A stretch of DNA of 64,000 nucleotides from Pseudisothecium myosuroides (lineage: Eukaryota > Streptophyta > Bryopsida > Hypnales > Lembophyllaceae), in the NCBI GenBank assembly GCA_951799445.1, contig OX637287.1, forward strand, positions 41,569,724-41,633,723, given 5' to 3'. Shown one piece after another: positions 13,371 to 24,467 of this stretch; within the stretch, counting starts at the first letter, position 1, and each line of letters begins with the position of its first letter. The notes under the pieces are model-generated. The model was not told where the DNA came from. It worked only from the letters and a program-made list of their open reading frames with translations, and searched no databases. The position numbers and the translations under genes are program-made.

Positions 13371-14841
13371 TGCAATCCATTGCTTTTTGTCACATTCATC
13401 TCCACATTCTAGACAAAAAAAAACACTTTTCATCCATGTCCTATATTTGTGATCTAATACCAGTACATATTAATATCCAATTGTATTTACTCACCACTAA
13501 GCCTTTTTCACCATGCTATTTTAGATGTACTACTTACATAATTCCATGTTTTTTGGGCTATGTTATATTACATATAATCATGTTTTTCACTCGCAGAGCA
13601 CACTATATTACATATAATTTTCTTACAAATTTTAGAGAGAATGAATGTAATGGACCCTGGCTATATTTTATTGCATTTATATTTTATCGTATTTTTTTGA
13701 CATATTTATTGACATCTAGCTATTTATATGTTTTTCATGATGTTCATTGGATATTTCTTTGCCAATCAACAAGGAAATCGGTTTCAAGAGTCTATTTTTT
13801 TACTCATCAATACACCTACTATAATGACAAGGATGTGAATCTCCCTAACCATACCAATAAAGATAGAATACCTCTAGAGAAGTAGGTTATTTTTGAAATT
13901 TTAACTATTAAATGCTAAAACATGTTGTGTATTTTGGATCCTAAATTTATTTTATTATTACTTACAAAGCTCAAGTTACAAGTTACAAGACCTATTTCAA
14001 TGTCAAGTTCTACGCCCAACTTTGGTGCAATAAAAGTAATTATACATGGAATTTGAAAATTCCTAGAATAAAGCTCAAGTTGACACTCTAAAATTCAACT
14101 CTTGTGAAAGTTTAGATTTGAAATTTGTTGAATTTTTATAAGAAAAAAAGCCAATTCAAGTAATCATATTGTAAGCAATATAATTCAAATGAGACCATTA
14201 CACATGAGACCATTGTCAACAGTAAACCAAATTGAACAAAAGAAAAAGGCTACAAATGACTTGCCCAAACATTCTCAAGAAAATATGAGTCCAAACTTGA
14301 ACATCTTAGTCCCTTAGGAATTTATGCATTTGCTCCTATAAGTCAACAATAGGTAGCATATGTACAAAATGACTACAAAAAATTTCATAATTGGTATGGA
14401 TGGGATTTAGGTGTAAAAACACTACTAGTGGAAAAAATCATTAGAATTTGGATTAATTTAAATTTCAATGAGTGCTACTCTAAGATGAAAAAACTAGGTT
14501 GAAGCTTTGATGTCCTTGACTGGATTTCAATGAAAAACTACATTTTATTAGTTTGTTGGTCCTCTTCAAAAATAAGAAGAATCATGATAAATCAAGTTTC
14601 TCCAAAACCCAATCTCCCATCTTCACTCCAATATTAATTGAACTTGCAAAAAAAACTCCAAAGACAAAATTTAGAAGAATTGTAATTTGGTTTCAAAAAC
14701 ATTTTTTTTGTCACCTACATAACATTTAGTAGCCTTTAGAGAGGCTGCCTTTTCCTCTCCGGAGTCCTCATCCACCAAATTCATCAATACATCATTATTT
14801 TAAGGTTCAATACCAAAATAGTGGCAGTACATTTATGGTAG
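13371..14841. other. AT-rich DNA, no recognised gene
   Basis: The longest open frame of the window (13352-13885, 177 codons) lies here. It starts inside the end of the foldback element, is very rich in Phe/Tyr/Ile, and looks like low stop density by chance. CACTACTAGTGGAAAA at 14406-14421 resembles one CACTA end without a partner. Confidence 0.5.
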
Positions 14842-15063
14842 CACTACAAGAGAAAGGGGTGTTTTAAGTGAGTTTTTAAGTATAGTCTTAGACACGTGAT
14901 TTTAAGTAATGACCTTTAAGGAGATTTTCAGCAAATTTTTACTAGAAACACATGTGTTTCTAGTAAAAATTTGCTGAAAATCTCCTTAAAGGTCATTACT
15001 TAAAATCACGTGTCTAAGACTATACTTAAAAACTCACTTAAAACACCCCTTTCTCTTGTAGTG
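14842..15063. mobile_element. CACTA-type MITE, apparently exact 222-bp palindrome, TSD TAG
   Basis: Begins CACTACAAGAGAAAGGGG and ends with its exact complement. The centre is ACACATGTGT at 14948-14957. The two 111-bp halves read as perfect reverse complements with no spacer. A 3-bp duplication TAG lies at 14839-14841 and 15064-15066. CACTACAAGA termini and a 3-bp duplication are the hallmarks of the CACTA (En/Spm) superfamily. No coding capacity, so it would need a transposase supplied elsewhere. Confidence 0.92.
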
Positions 15064-15281
15064 TAGGCTCCGTTGTTTTTGCTAATTCTACGATTGAACA
15101 TATAATTCAACAAATAATTGTTAAAGAAAATGGTTTCCAAGTAACCCCAAGCCCCAAGCTAGAATCCATTGAGTAACTAATCACTGCATCTACCATGTAG
15201 CCTTCAATAACTTATTTGCAATTTTCAAGTGTAAAGAGAAGCTCTTTATATATAGTTGAGGTGGTAGAAGGTAGAACAACC

Positions 15282-15782
15282 CATGTGGGATATATAAATT
15301 AGAATTTGTAGTTTCTTAACCACTCATAATTAAGTCAAAAGTAGGAATTGTGTTTGAAATAGAATTTTAGACCTCATTAAGGCATAGTAGAATAAGTTTT
15401 TTCAAAAAACTTTGAACTAAAAAAAATTGGGAAATTAAGTAAAGTTTTATCTCCAAAAATCTGTTTGGGATTTTAATCCTGTAATAAAAAATTATAGACA
15501 ATTTTTAGAGAAGATGTTTGAAAATGTCAAAAAAAAATTCCCTTCCAACCCCTCTCTGAAATTTATCCATAACTTTTGATTGGAGGATTGGAATCCCAAA
15601 CGGGTTTTTGAAGATGAAACTTAACTTAATTTCCCAACTTTTGTTAGTTCAAAGTTTTTTGAGAAACTTATTCTACTATGCCTAAATGGAGTTTCAACTT
15701 CTACTTTAAATACAATTTCTGCTTTTTATTAAATTATGAGTGGTTGAGTTTCTATTCATTCTAATTTACATATCTCACATTG
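15282..15782. mobile_element. Foldback element with about 200-bp arms
   Basis: Left arm 15282-15485 and right arm 15580-15782 are inverted copies with about 100 bp between. Paired landmarks are GGCATAGTAGAATAAGTTT (left) and AAACTTATTCTACTATGCC (right), and CCACTCATAATT against AATTATGAGTGG. Outer ends are ATGTGGGATATATAAATTAG and its diverged complement. Duplication of the target not seen. Confidence 0.8.
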
Positions 15783-16420
15783 TTTGCTTAACTTCCTACA
15801 ATCCTATAAGAATATGTAGAGTTGTCTTCTCATTCCTGAATACAAAACATGGAAGGTTAACAAAGCAAGTGAGGGACTTCAAATTTAAAAATTAGTGACC
15901 TCAATGAATTAAAAGCCACTTTGTTTAAAGTTGCTATTTTGTATACAATTTTAATTGAAAGTATTTGAGTTTTTAGTATTACATAGCAAGTGTGTAATAG
16001 CGACCTTGCCATCCAATTGAATATTGACAATTATTGATGCGTAGATAGTTAGCTTATGTTGGGTGTGGAGTATTCCACATCATTCAGTCCGTAGGAAGGT
16101 AGTCTGTCAGATTGGTACTGAATGTTATGTATGATGGCTAATAATCATTAAAAATAGATAAAATCATCAAAATCAAACAAGTAAAGTACAAACATGTTGA
16201 TGAGAAACTATTTCTACTCAAAAATTGATGCCATGATGAACTTTGTTGGTTGTCGCCACTCTAGAGAAATTTTAAAATACTTCTCCATGAAGAACACTCC
16301 TGATTTCAACCGTGTTGCTTTTTCTGCTGCTATTCTAGCCCTTTGGTGTAGTGCCTAGGAACTATAGTACAATATATTCATTTTTCCCGTACTGTACAAT
16401 AACCATCAGACAGTCTAAAC

Positions 16421-16972
16421 AGTATAGTGGGGTACAATTAATTTACAAATTGCCTATTGAGCCATTCAAATTTTCTTTGCATAGTATAGAAAAGAATTGG
16501 AATTTTTAGTCTTGCATAACTAATACTCAATTCTAACCCCAATCAAGCATACCAAATTTCAGTTCCAAAAAAGCAAAATTTCATTTTTGGTGAATTTTTA
16601 AAGTCAATTTTCATGGTTTTACATAATATTTTATAGAAAACAATTAGTGATGAATAATCTAAATTTGATTGCGTAGATATGTAGGGAACATCCATATGCA
16701 CATCTTTCATATTAAATAACACCCCTTTAAGTAACAAAAATATAATTTAGGACAAGTTCAATATGAAGCATCATATGACCAAACTCTATAAAATAGATAT
16801 TTTTATATTTTAACTAGATTTTGGCAAAGTAATTTTACCATCATGTTCAAATGTACAAAATTTGTCACCATGTGGGGGTCAAATAGAAAAATCTAATTAA
16901 AATATAGAAATATCTGTTTTACAAAGTTTGGTCATATGACACCTTTCATTTAATTCTTTTTTTAAGGGCCCC
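16421..16972 (+). repeat. Inverted repeat, left copy, flanking the NUDT23-like fragment
   Basis: This repeat begins near CAGTATAGTGGGGTAC and has a matching reverse-complement copy at 19845-20125. Shared blocks include TCAAGCATACCAAATTTC, TTTTTAAAGTCAATTTTCATG and GGTTTTACATAATATTTTAT. The inner edges of both copies carry GGGCCC. The left copy is longer because of a nested MITE and about 65 further bp absent on the right. Confidence 0.75.
16771..16939. mobile_element. MITE with about 53-bp terminal inverted repeats
   Basis: Ends TCATATGACCAAACT and its complement. About 53 bp at each end pair with a few mismatches around a 60-bp middle. Nested in the left flanking repeat. No coding capacity; target-site duplication not resolved. 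Confidence 0.65.
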
Positions 16973-17049
16973 TACAGGAAACACTGACGCTCCCCTAAAC
17001 TTCGGGAACTTCGGCGATGGGAACGAACGCCGGGAACTCCGGGGAACGA

Positions 17050-18066
17050 ATGCCGTGTGTCAAGAACTTTGCCTCTTCTCCGACGAGAGCTCGAGCTTTG
17101 AGAATTTCCAGTCAGAGATTCTCTGGTGCACGGTAAGCCACACAATTTTTGCATTTGCACATTTTGTGTCGGAAAAGTTTTGCTGGGTCGGAGAGGTTCG
17201 AATTGGTGGAAATGCGAGGAAGGAGAGGGGAGAATTTTAGTCTTGGGAGGTAGTTTTGTTTCAAGGTTTTATGTCTAGGGTTTATGTCTAGAATTTAGGT
17301 TTTGGGGTTTCTTTTGGTGCTTATAGTTGTATACGGTTGTAAATTGTGTAACTTAGCTATGGATGCACGACAGCTCTAGCATCGTCGTCGAGGTCCTCGA
17401 TGGCGGGCTCTGCCACCTTGTCCTCTATGAAGACTCTTCTCTCGAAGGTGTCAGCTCCAGGTTGAAGATTTACGTCTGTGATTCGATGCACGGTTTGTGA
17501 TTTTCCTCTCCGTTTCTGTCTATAAGCACAAGAATTTGAGCTCTGAGCTCTAGTTAGCTGCGCAAAATTAATGTTTTCCAATAATTTGATTGAGCTGGAA
17601 ATTTGACGAATTCGCTTGTGTAAAGGCCCTTGTGTGGTATAGGGTTTAGTGTTGCTATATCGTAATCAGACTCTGAGTGTGTTTTCACTGTGGTCCTGTG
17701 CCGCTGATGCTTGCGAGTGTGGCAAATTTGTCATCTCCAAAGCGTACAAGGTTTAGGGTTTATGAATTTTGAGGTCAAGTGGAGGCATGCATTTAGACCT
17801 GATACGTTTTTTCTCTATTCTTTGGTTTTTTTAACTCGATTCTGATTGTTTTTATGTGATTGCTTAGGGACGTTCTTAGAGTGCCTCCAGCTCCAGCAAG
17901 GGCTTTACTCGTGGTTCCTACAGGGTTTCAGACCTGCTGTGAGCTTCACCCATCGTGTGGTGGAAAGGTCGAGCAGCGGATACCAGAGGGTGAGCACGAG
18001 ATGCATGCTGTTTGTTCCAAATGTGATTCGATACATTACCAGAATCCTAAAACATGGAATGAATGA
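17050..18066 (+). pseudogene. NUDT23: NUDT23-like gene fragment: transit peptide plus zinc ribbon, Nudix domain missing
   Basis: Three exons join in phase: 17050-17132 (donor GGTAAGC), 17357-17460 (acceptor ACTTAG, donor AGGTTGAAG), 17891-18066 (acceptor CCTCCAG). The 120-codon model ends at a TGA at 18064. Residues 1-60 are rich in Ser, Ala and Arg with almost no acidic residues, like a plastid transit peptide. The C-terminal part resembles the zinc ribbon that precedes the Nudix domain of plant Nudix hydrolase 23 (FAD/ADP-ribose pyrophosphatase, chloroplast): HPSCGGKVEQRIPEGE, then CSKCDSIHYQNPK. The family continues directly with the Nudix fold and the GX5EX7REUXEEXGU box. I found neither in the next 5 kb, and no GT donor follows the NPK codons. 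The first zinc Cys reads His. It is bounded by inverted repeats, so it may be a captured or broken copy. Pseudogene is my inference; an expressed short protein is possible. Confidence 0.6.
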
Positions 18067-19844
18067 TTGACCTTGCGATGACCCTTTGCTCTGCATAATT
18101 ACGTCAGTTCGCTTGCATCGTTTAACAAAATTTGTTATTTGTACTGGAGTTATCAAAAAGTTATTTCTACTCGAGTTAGCAACACGTATTTCAAGGGTCT
18201 AGGATTGATGATGTAAATGATAAATGTAAACGATAAATTTAAATGATGTGATGATTTTATGGTTGTGTGGCAATGGATCAACGCTGATTCCAACCTTGCT
18301 ATTCAGCTCGACAAAGCCAAGCCAGGAAAACTGATCCTTCGTGTTATTGAAGTGCGTTCGATAGGAGTTCTGGCATTCCCGTGTGTACAATGCTGTCGCT
18401 CCATGCGCAGTAATTGGATGGTGGAATATGCTAGAACAGTTTGGCAAGTGGGCAGTTAGGCAGACTAACTATGTCTGTTGTTAGCAATCATTTTCCGAAC
18501 ATCCACTGGTTTGTTTAGTGTCTGATTTGCTACATTTGTACTCATGGTGCATGCTCGTCTTTGGGTGTGTCTCCTTTGCCTTAAGGGCTGTAGCTAGAGA
18601 GAAATGGAGCATTAAGGATGTGTGCTTAGTCAATGAGCATATCGTTTACCACGTTTCGTACAATTTCTCATCCGTTTTCAAACTGCTTTCTTTCGATGAT
18701 TATTCTGCAATTTTGACCTGTGCGTGATCGCATGATGAGATTCAAACGCAAATCTTAGGACACCTTCTTACATGGACTATGCCGTGGATGAGAGTGAAAG
18801 TTCTCTGACGGTCATTCTTCTTAGTTTGAGTCTTGTTTCATCAATAAGCGTACTAGGGTTCTAGAGTCTGTTGTGACGATTTACCAAAATTATACATGTT
18901 AGACTATGGAGATGACTTCAATCATCAGTGAATAACAAAAATATTTTGAGTGGATTTTAGATGCATGTTACCAATTGTTTTGTTGATTGTCTTATTTCGA
19001 TGGGTGCAGGCAATATCTTTCGACAGAAAAGGATCATACTTTTATAGGTCTAGAAGTATACACTTTAGATCTCTATGTACATTCATTCGTCCCTTCTGTG
19101 GCAAGCTGCGTGCCGGTATGGATGTGCACAGAGATTTGAACTGCTTACTTACAACCTTTGAGCGAGGTGTCTGCTAATTGCAGCTACGAGCATGTGTGGT
19201 ATCGACCTCTGAAGGTTGTGTCGTAATTTTTGATATTGCAATTTTTGTTGGTCGAACCTCTATCTCTAGTGAAAATCAAGGCCAAAATTAATTCCGTTAC
19301 CAATATCATGGACGAAAATGTTGAAAAGGGTTTCTCCCTAAGTCGCAGGGTATCAGCAACAAGTCTCTGCAGTAAGGCGACTCGTTGGAAATCTTCTGAG
19401 AGAAGTTCCCTGGATACTGGAAGCTGGGTTGGCTTCTTTCCCCAGTTGCAAAATTTTGGTCTCAGTCGAGACACTTGATCGATGTTACTGTTGTGTATTG
19501 ATTCTCAACTGGACTTGTTTTATTTTTATTACCGAATGTAACGATCCAGCATCGCGACTGCCCAGCAAAGACTTCATACAGAGTTGAATATATGTGCAAT
19601 GCTACGACTGTTAATAAAGACTTCATACACATGTAAATACTGGAATTAATAGCATGTTTAAGAGATGCTAGAGTATTTTATGTATAAAAAAAATCTAAAT
19701 ATTATGCATTCATTACAAAGAGTCCAAAGATATTCCACATTGTTACACCTATATAAATCTTTTCAATGTTTTAAAGATAATTATAGCGACTATTATAAAG
19801 ATTTTTCTTTTCAAAATATGATTTTGTAGGTAATTCTCTAGGGC
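18067..19844. other. Gene-like but unidentified stretch after the NUDT23 fragment
   Basis: 1.8 kb less AT-rich than the flanks, with short open frames (18259-18459, 18518-18727, 18950-19177, 19230-19478 on plus). None matches the Nudix domain or any family I know. An acceptor-like GGGTGCAG at 19008-19015 precedes an open frame with QYLSTEKDHTF. The stretch might hold decayed exons or a 3' UTR of the upstream fragment. Confidence 0.25.
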
Positions 19845-20125
19845 CCACACGTCTTGTTTTTACTTAAGGAAGAGTTTTTTAATATGAAAGGTTTGTTTTT
19901 TATAAAATATTATGTAAAACCATGAAAATTGACTTTAAAAATTCATGAAAAATGGAATTTTGCTATTTTGGAATTGAAATTTGGTATGCTTGATTGACAT
20001 TGCATAAGAATTGAATGTTAATAATATAAGACAAAACTTGTCAATTCTATTCTATATCATACAAAATTCTTTGAATGGCAGAATAGCTAGTTTGTAAATG
20101 AACTGTACCCCACTCTACAGTACAA
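19845..20125 (-). repeat. Inverted repeat, right copy, flanking the NUDT23-like fragment
   Basis: Reverse-complement partner of 16421-16972, mostly collinear, ending near CCCCACTCTACAG. Either both are terminal inverted repeats of one 3.7-kb element, or two copies of a short repeat inserted separately in opposite orientation. No target-site duplication was recognised. Confidence 0.75.
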
Positions 20126-20197
20126 CATTTTACCTTTCCAAGTCCAAGTGCACCACCGACATTCACACCTAGAGCTGCACTCTAGCAACAAATTTAG

Positions 20198-20532
20198 TAA
20201 GGTAATAGACTCTAAAATTGCATAGGCTCTAAAATCTCCCACCCTATTCAAATGTACACTTCTTGTACATGTAACTATTTCATAGCCTTTAGCGATGTTC
20301 AAACAATATACATTTTAGGGGGTGGGCGATTTTAGAGCCCTATGCCACTTCAACTTCAAATTTTCATAACTAATTCTAGAAAGCTCCAAAAAATATGAAA
20401 CGAATTGGGTTAGATGCCAATTCCTCTTGTCTTTCAAGCAAAATTTACTAAAAAATGTTTCGAGACGTTTCACCTCCCCCAAATTCAGTTTCAGCTCTTA
20501 GGTGGGCGAATTCTGAACCTATTACCTTATAA
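20198..20532. mobile_element. MITE-like element with TAAGGTAATAG ends
   Basis: TAAGGTAATAG on the left pairs with CTATTACCTTA on the right. The motif AGGTGGGCGAATTCTGAACC near the right end has a diverged inverted partner (GGCTCTAAAATCTCCCACC) near the left, and a second copy of GGTGGGCGATTTTAGAGCC lies in between. Ends could be a few bases off. Confidence 0.45.
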
Positions 20533-21324
20533 GTTAGCCTGAGTTATGTTTTCCATACTTTGCCAGTCATCAGTTTTGTCTTTTGACCTACTTCACATTC
20601 TTGGTGAACAACTCATGTCTCCGATCAGCTCGGTGCTTCCACAGCCGTTACTGAATTCAATCATGTAAAATTCTCGTCCTACTTTAAAATAGTCATACAG
20701 GGCCATGATATACGTACATTATCAAATCATCACTACCGTATCATTCAGAACCACTACGAGTATCACACCGAAAGAAGCAATGCTATAATTTGAATGCCGT
20801 TACAGATCACCTATGATTCCAAAGTCTTTTCCGGCACGCCAAGGGAATTTCCACGCAATCATGAGGTACTGAATCCTGCATTTTTAGAAAGAAACAAGCC
20901 TGGAATTGGCTACAGCGAATGTGGTCACAAACGTTGGAGATCTTCGTATTTCGTACAAGTCGCACAAAGATCCATATAATCATGTGACACAAGTACAGAG
21001 CAATACACGTAATGCGAAACGGAAGCAGGCAAAACTTCGACCAAATTTATGTTCATCAAGGTTCGCGGGATCCGTGTCAACAAGAGACAGTTCATACCGA
21101 CATGCACACATGTGAAACTAGTGTCAAAACCATCTGCAGGCCAAAAATCTAAACTGTTCCTCAGCAGCCTCTGAAAAAACCAAGAGTGTAGACATCACTT
21201 AGTCAACTAACCTTCCTAAAATTGGGCATCCAAACTCCAAAGTCCGAAAAACTAAGAGCGCACGACTGCCGTCCAAATCTTGCAGCTACTTCTAGGAGCT
21301 ATTTCGAAGCTGACATCGACGAGA

Positions 21325-21330
21325 TTTAAT
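21325..21330 (-). terminator. Possible poly(A) signal of CASPL4 (ATTAAA)
   Basis: ATTAAA on the minus strand about 200 bp after the CASPL4 stop codon. It is a common variant signal, and no AATAAA lies nearer. Chance occurrence is likely in AT-rich DNA. Confidence 0.3.
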
Positions 21331-21530
21331 GCCAGAGGTTTGCAAGGAACTTGGACTACCACACTAAGACGATGATTGAACCGACTGGTCCCTTCTTTCC
21401 ACTCGAACGTGATAAAACCTCCAACAGGTTCAAATCAGGGACTGGGAAGAATCTCGTACCAAACCTAGTGGGAAGGAAATGTAGAACATGGGCGCCTTTG
21501 ATACATTGTGTGTGCGCGTGTGTGTATGTA

Positions 21531-22378
21531 TCAAAGGAGATACCACCGAGCAACGCGTAATCTTGTCAAGAGGGACGAAAGGGCGAGGAAGAGGAAGGCA
21601 CCGAATCCGAGAGCGATGGAGACGCGAGCTTGCTTACAGTACCCGCCGGCTTGCGAGCATTCGTATTGCCCGTGGATGAGTGCGTTTCCCGACTGGAGAA
21701 GCTGCGCCATGGCAATGCCTGCGGAGTTTGCTGAAAACAAAAGGTACGCAAAGCCTTGGTCGTGTCCGAAGTCGAACCAGACTTGGAAAGTCTCGGGTAA
21801 CAGAAGACTGCCCTTCGCGTAGGTGTACACGGCCAGCCACGTCTCCACGAAGGAGTACACGCAGATGATCGCATTCACGGCCAATACGTACCTGCCCAAA
21901 AAACAAAAACCGCGCAAAGTTCTTCAAACAACCAGAATCGTTCTATTGGGCTGGTCAGATTGGTCAAGTCAGATCAATACTCGTCCTCGTTTTTTGAGCG
22001 GTTGAATGTGCCACATTCAAGGCGCCATGGCTGTAAAGAAGCTCAAAGACGTGCAAGTAGAATGAGCTGACCATCAGTACAAGTATTTGAAGAAAGGGAG
22101 AGATTTTAAAATTATGAATGAGGCCATTGTATGTATGGGGCTTACCGATAGGGATCGAAGTCGTGCCAGGTCAATTTTTGATCCGTGCCTCGTATTCGGT
22201 GATTGTTGGTTACCATTACTATCACGGCGGCCAGCGAAAATCCAAACGTGATGGCTCGGAAGAGCAAAAGCAGAGCATTCGTGCGCCGCCGCTTCTCCAG
22301 AGCGGTTTTCCCATAGAAATGTACGTCCGTAGAGGAATTCAGGGCGCTAGAATCGTTTCCAACAGCGCCGTTCCCCAT
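21531..22378 (-). CDS. CASPL4: CASP-like protein, CASPL4 group (two exons)
   Basis: Four-span membrane protein of the CASP-like family (Casparian strip membrane domain protein, DUF588); relatives form plasma-membrane scaffolds, but the role of most CASPL4 members is unknown. Exon 1 is 22378-22146 and exon 2 is 21891-21531. The 254-bp intron has GTAAG donor and GGGCAG acceptor, and the split codon restores Arg, giving DFDPYR-YVLAVN, the family's D-Y-R-Y-LA signature. The product is 197 residues, normal for the group. Membrane spans lie near residues 36-60, 78-101, 121-141 and 161-181. Further family marks are FRAITF in span 1, WHDFD before span 2, DQGFAYLLFSANSAG in span 3, and a loop with two Cys (YECSQAGGYCKQA) before span 4. 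An in-frame stop lies just upstream of the chosen Met. No frame damage is seen. The gene stands alone among repeats. Function is inferred from family only. Confidence 0.93.
21892..22145 (-). other. Intron of the CASPL4 gene
   Basis: Minus-strand GT-AG intron of 254 bp. Donor reads GTAAGCC and acceptor TTTGGGCAG. It sits after the second base of an Arg codon, at the start of membrane span 2. Both splice sites were chosen because they join two open frames that each match CASPL4. Confidence 0.9.
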
Positions 22379-23130
22379 CTCTCTTCCAAACCGACCTCCT
22401 ACAACAAATCACCACCAAAACAATGCCGCTTCTCACAGACTCACAACTCCCGACCGACCGACCCCCACTTCGCTGCATCCACAACAAAAGAGTGACTGTG
22501 TAAGGCACTATACACGCATGACGACAAGAACGCCGCCAACAATTCATAACCTAAACTTGTTCCAACAGTAGCATTTCACAATCCTGAAGAAGACGATGAA
22601 CACCCCAGTTCCAAAACCACACAGGAGCCTCGAAGCTACACACCGATTAATTTCGAATACCGCAACTAGCTTCAATGCTGAAACGAGCTCAAATTCCCGA
22701 TCACTAAACCGAACAAACTTGGCGAGTGACCAAAACCACAAAACCACGAGACGAATCTCCACTGTACCGAACATGGATCACTCTTTCAGAGCTGGTTTCC
22801 ACTCCATGCACCGAAGGGAAAGCAATACCTTACCGAGTGAGATTCCCACCTGGCACGCAATCACTCGGTTGCACGTTGAGCTGCCACTGAAGACAGTTAC
22901 TACGAACTTGACAGTGTGCAGCAGATATCATTTCTAGAGACGAAAAAGTGTTGCTCCTCTTTAGAAGGTGGATAAAGCCCAGCCGAGGGCGAGAGAAAAA
23001 GGACGCCGCAGCAGGACAGAAGATGGAGTCCCTGCTCCTAAAGAGAGTGGAGCCACTCAGCAGCCTTAGCTCACGTAGTCGAAGGCGACGGATGCGGAGC
23101 TAAGCTCGCCTAGCAGACCCCGCCATCGCC
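22379..23130 (-). promoter_or_regulatory. 5' UTR and upstream region of CASPL4
   Basis: About 750 bp upstream of the CASPL4 start with clearly higher G+C than the surroundings, densest at 22970-23130 where CpG dinucleotides are frequent. No clear TATA box was found. Short open frames here on both strands look like noise from low stop density. Transcription start cannot be fixed by reading. Confidence 0.4.
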
Positions 23131-24129
23131 ATCGCCATTTAATAAGTTATCAGTAGCTGCTGCTAGAATCTGGACCGTGGACACAGTCTAGATGGGGTGG
23201 GGGTAGTTGGATTTTTTTATTTGGGCATTCATTGAAAATTCTCTAACAACCACCGCAAGTGAGTCACAGTGTCACACCTTCAGAATCTAGATTCCTCCCT
23301 CCGGGACACATTCCTTTTCCAGATTCGCTGTTTTCATCACGCACTCACAAGAAACTATAACTTTAAAGAGTAAGCTTAAATGCATTCCCAATGGAAGGCA
23401 AAGGCGAAGGCGAAGGCAAAGGCAAGCAAGTGCATGAGACTTCGGGACATATATCCTTTCCAGATTCGCTGGTCATTTTTTTTTTTAAACAAATGGGAAA
23501 CCCACTGCATTAAGAAGAAACCAAAGAACAACGGTCAAGCCTTAACAGCTGGACAATACGCACTCACAAGAAATTGTAACTTTAAAGTATTAATGAGGCA
23601 AATTATTAATGAATCCCCAAAGAAATGAATGAAGGAACTAGGCAAATTATTAATGAATTTCCAAAGGAGTGAATGAACGAACTAGGCACACGTAGCATGT
23701 GCGCCCACACCCACAAGCGCTGGCATCGACGCTCCTGAAGTCCGTCTCATGCGCTTCCACTGGCCCTCGTGAACTCCCAATTGGACACCCTTGGGACGTA
23801 ATCTAATCTATCATTAATAGTGGTAGTTATAGTACTACGGAGTAACATTTTGGGAGTTCTCAACTATAGTGCTGATAACTGAAGGTCAAAAACTTTGCAA
23901 GTGGTCGTCCTGGTCATCTGAAAATCTAGTTTTCGGAACATCAAAGTCCACACATAAGTACACTTATCAAGTCAAATAGCTTCATGCGGACTATAAACTC
24001 AGCAATATTCATCCCTCTAAAAAATTGAAGAAAAGACACATCAAAGACTCTTCAATGACAAGAGAAGGCAATTTACATCATGGCACAATACAAGTCTTCC
24101 TACGCAGTCCATGATAGCACATGCAAACA
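23131..24129. other. Intergenic stretch, no recognised gene
   Basis: A short tandem GGCGAA/GGCAAA run lies at 23397-23425, inside an 82-codon frame that is not credible. CACTCACAAGAAA occurs at 23341 and again at 23560, each followed by a CTTTAAAG-like block, so a small duplication is present. Confidence 0.5.
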
Positions 24130-24135
24130 TTTATT
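24130..24135 (-). terminator. Poly(A) signal candidate AATAAA
   Basis: AATAAA on the minus strand, 114 bp beyond the stop of the orphan exon at 24249-24340, a normal distance for a plant 3' UTR. Confidence 0.35.
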
Positions 24136-24248
24136 TTTATAAGAGCGAAGTGTTATATTTCAAGGATTCAAATTCCCCATCTGCCATACTCCCTGGAAAT
24201 CCTGTACTACTTCTGCTATGCGAGACAAATTACAAAACAAGGAATTTT

Positions 24249-24340
24249 TTAGAGCTGTAAATCAGAGTTGGCGATTGAGTTCTCCTTCTTGAAAATCACA
24301 CTGTAGACAATTAGGGCTACCGCAAGGGACATCGGCAGCT
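24249..24340 (-). CDS. Orphan terminal exon candidate, membrane segment at the C terminus
   Basis: Minus-strand open segment after an acceptor AATTTTCAG, reading LPMSLAVALIVYSVIF then KKENSIANSDLQL and a TAA at 24249-24251. One hydrophobic span followed by two Lys and a polar tail is protein-like. AATAAA lies 114 bp downstream. I do not recognise the family and found no convincing upstream exon in phase. Probably the last exon of a gene whose rest was lost or displaced by the transposons from 24.7 kb on. Confidence 0.35.
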
Positions 24341-24467
24341 CTGAAAATTCCATGATTGGGTACATGCAACATACTTCAAGGATTTGCAAGGGAGCGTGCT
24401 ACTGTAGCGATGTTTTTCCTCCTCCCGTGCTTTGATGGTGCACTAAGTTATTATTGGCAAAATGATC

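Noticed and set aside
13352..13885. 177-codon open frame, the longest in the window
   Set aside because: Starts inside the end of a transposon, composition dominated by Phe/Tyr/Ile/His, no domain; fits low stop density in AT-rich DNA.
18259..18459. Frame starting MVVWQW, tested as the missing start of the Nudix domain (MVVGCL in the family)
   Set aside because: Only the first three residues agree; no Nudix box follows in any frame.
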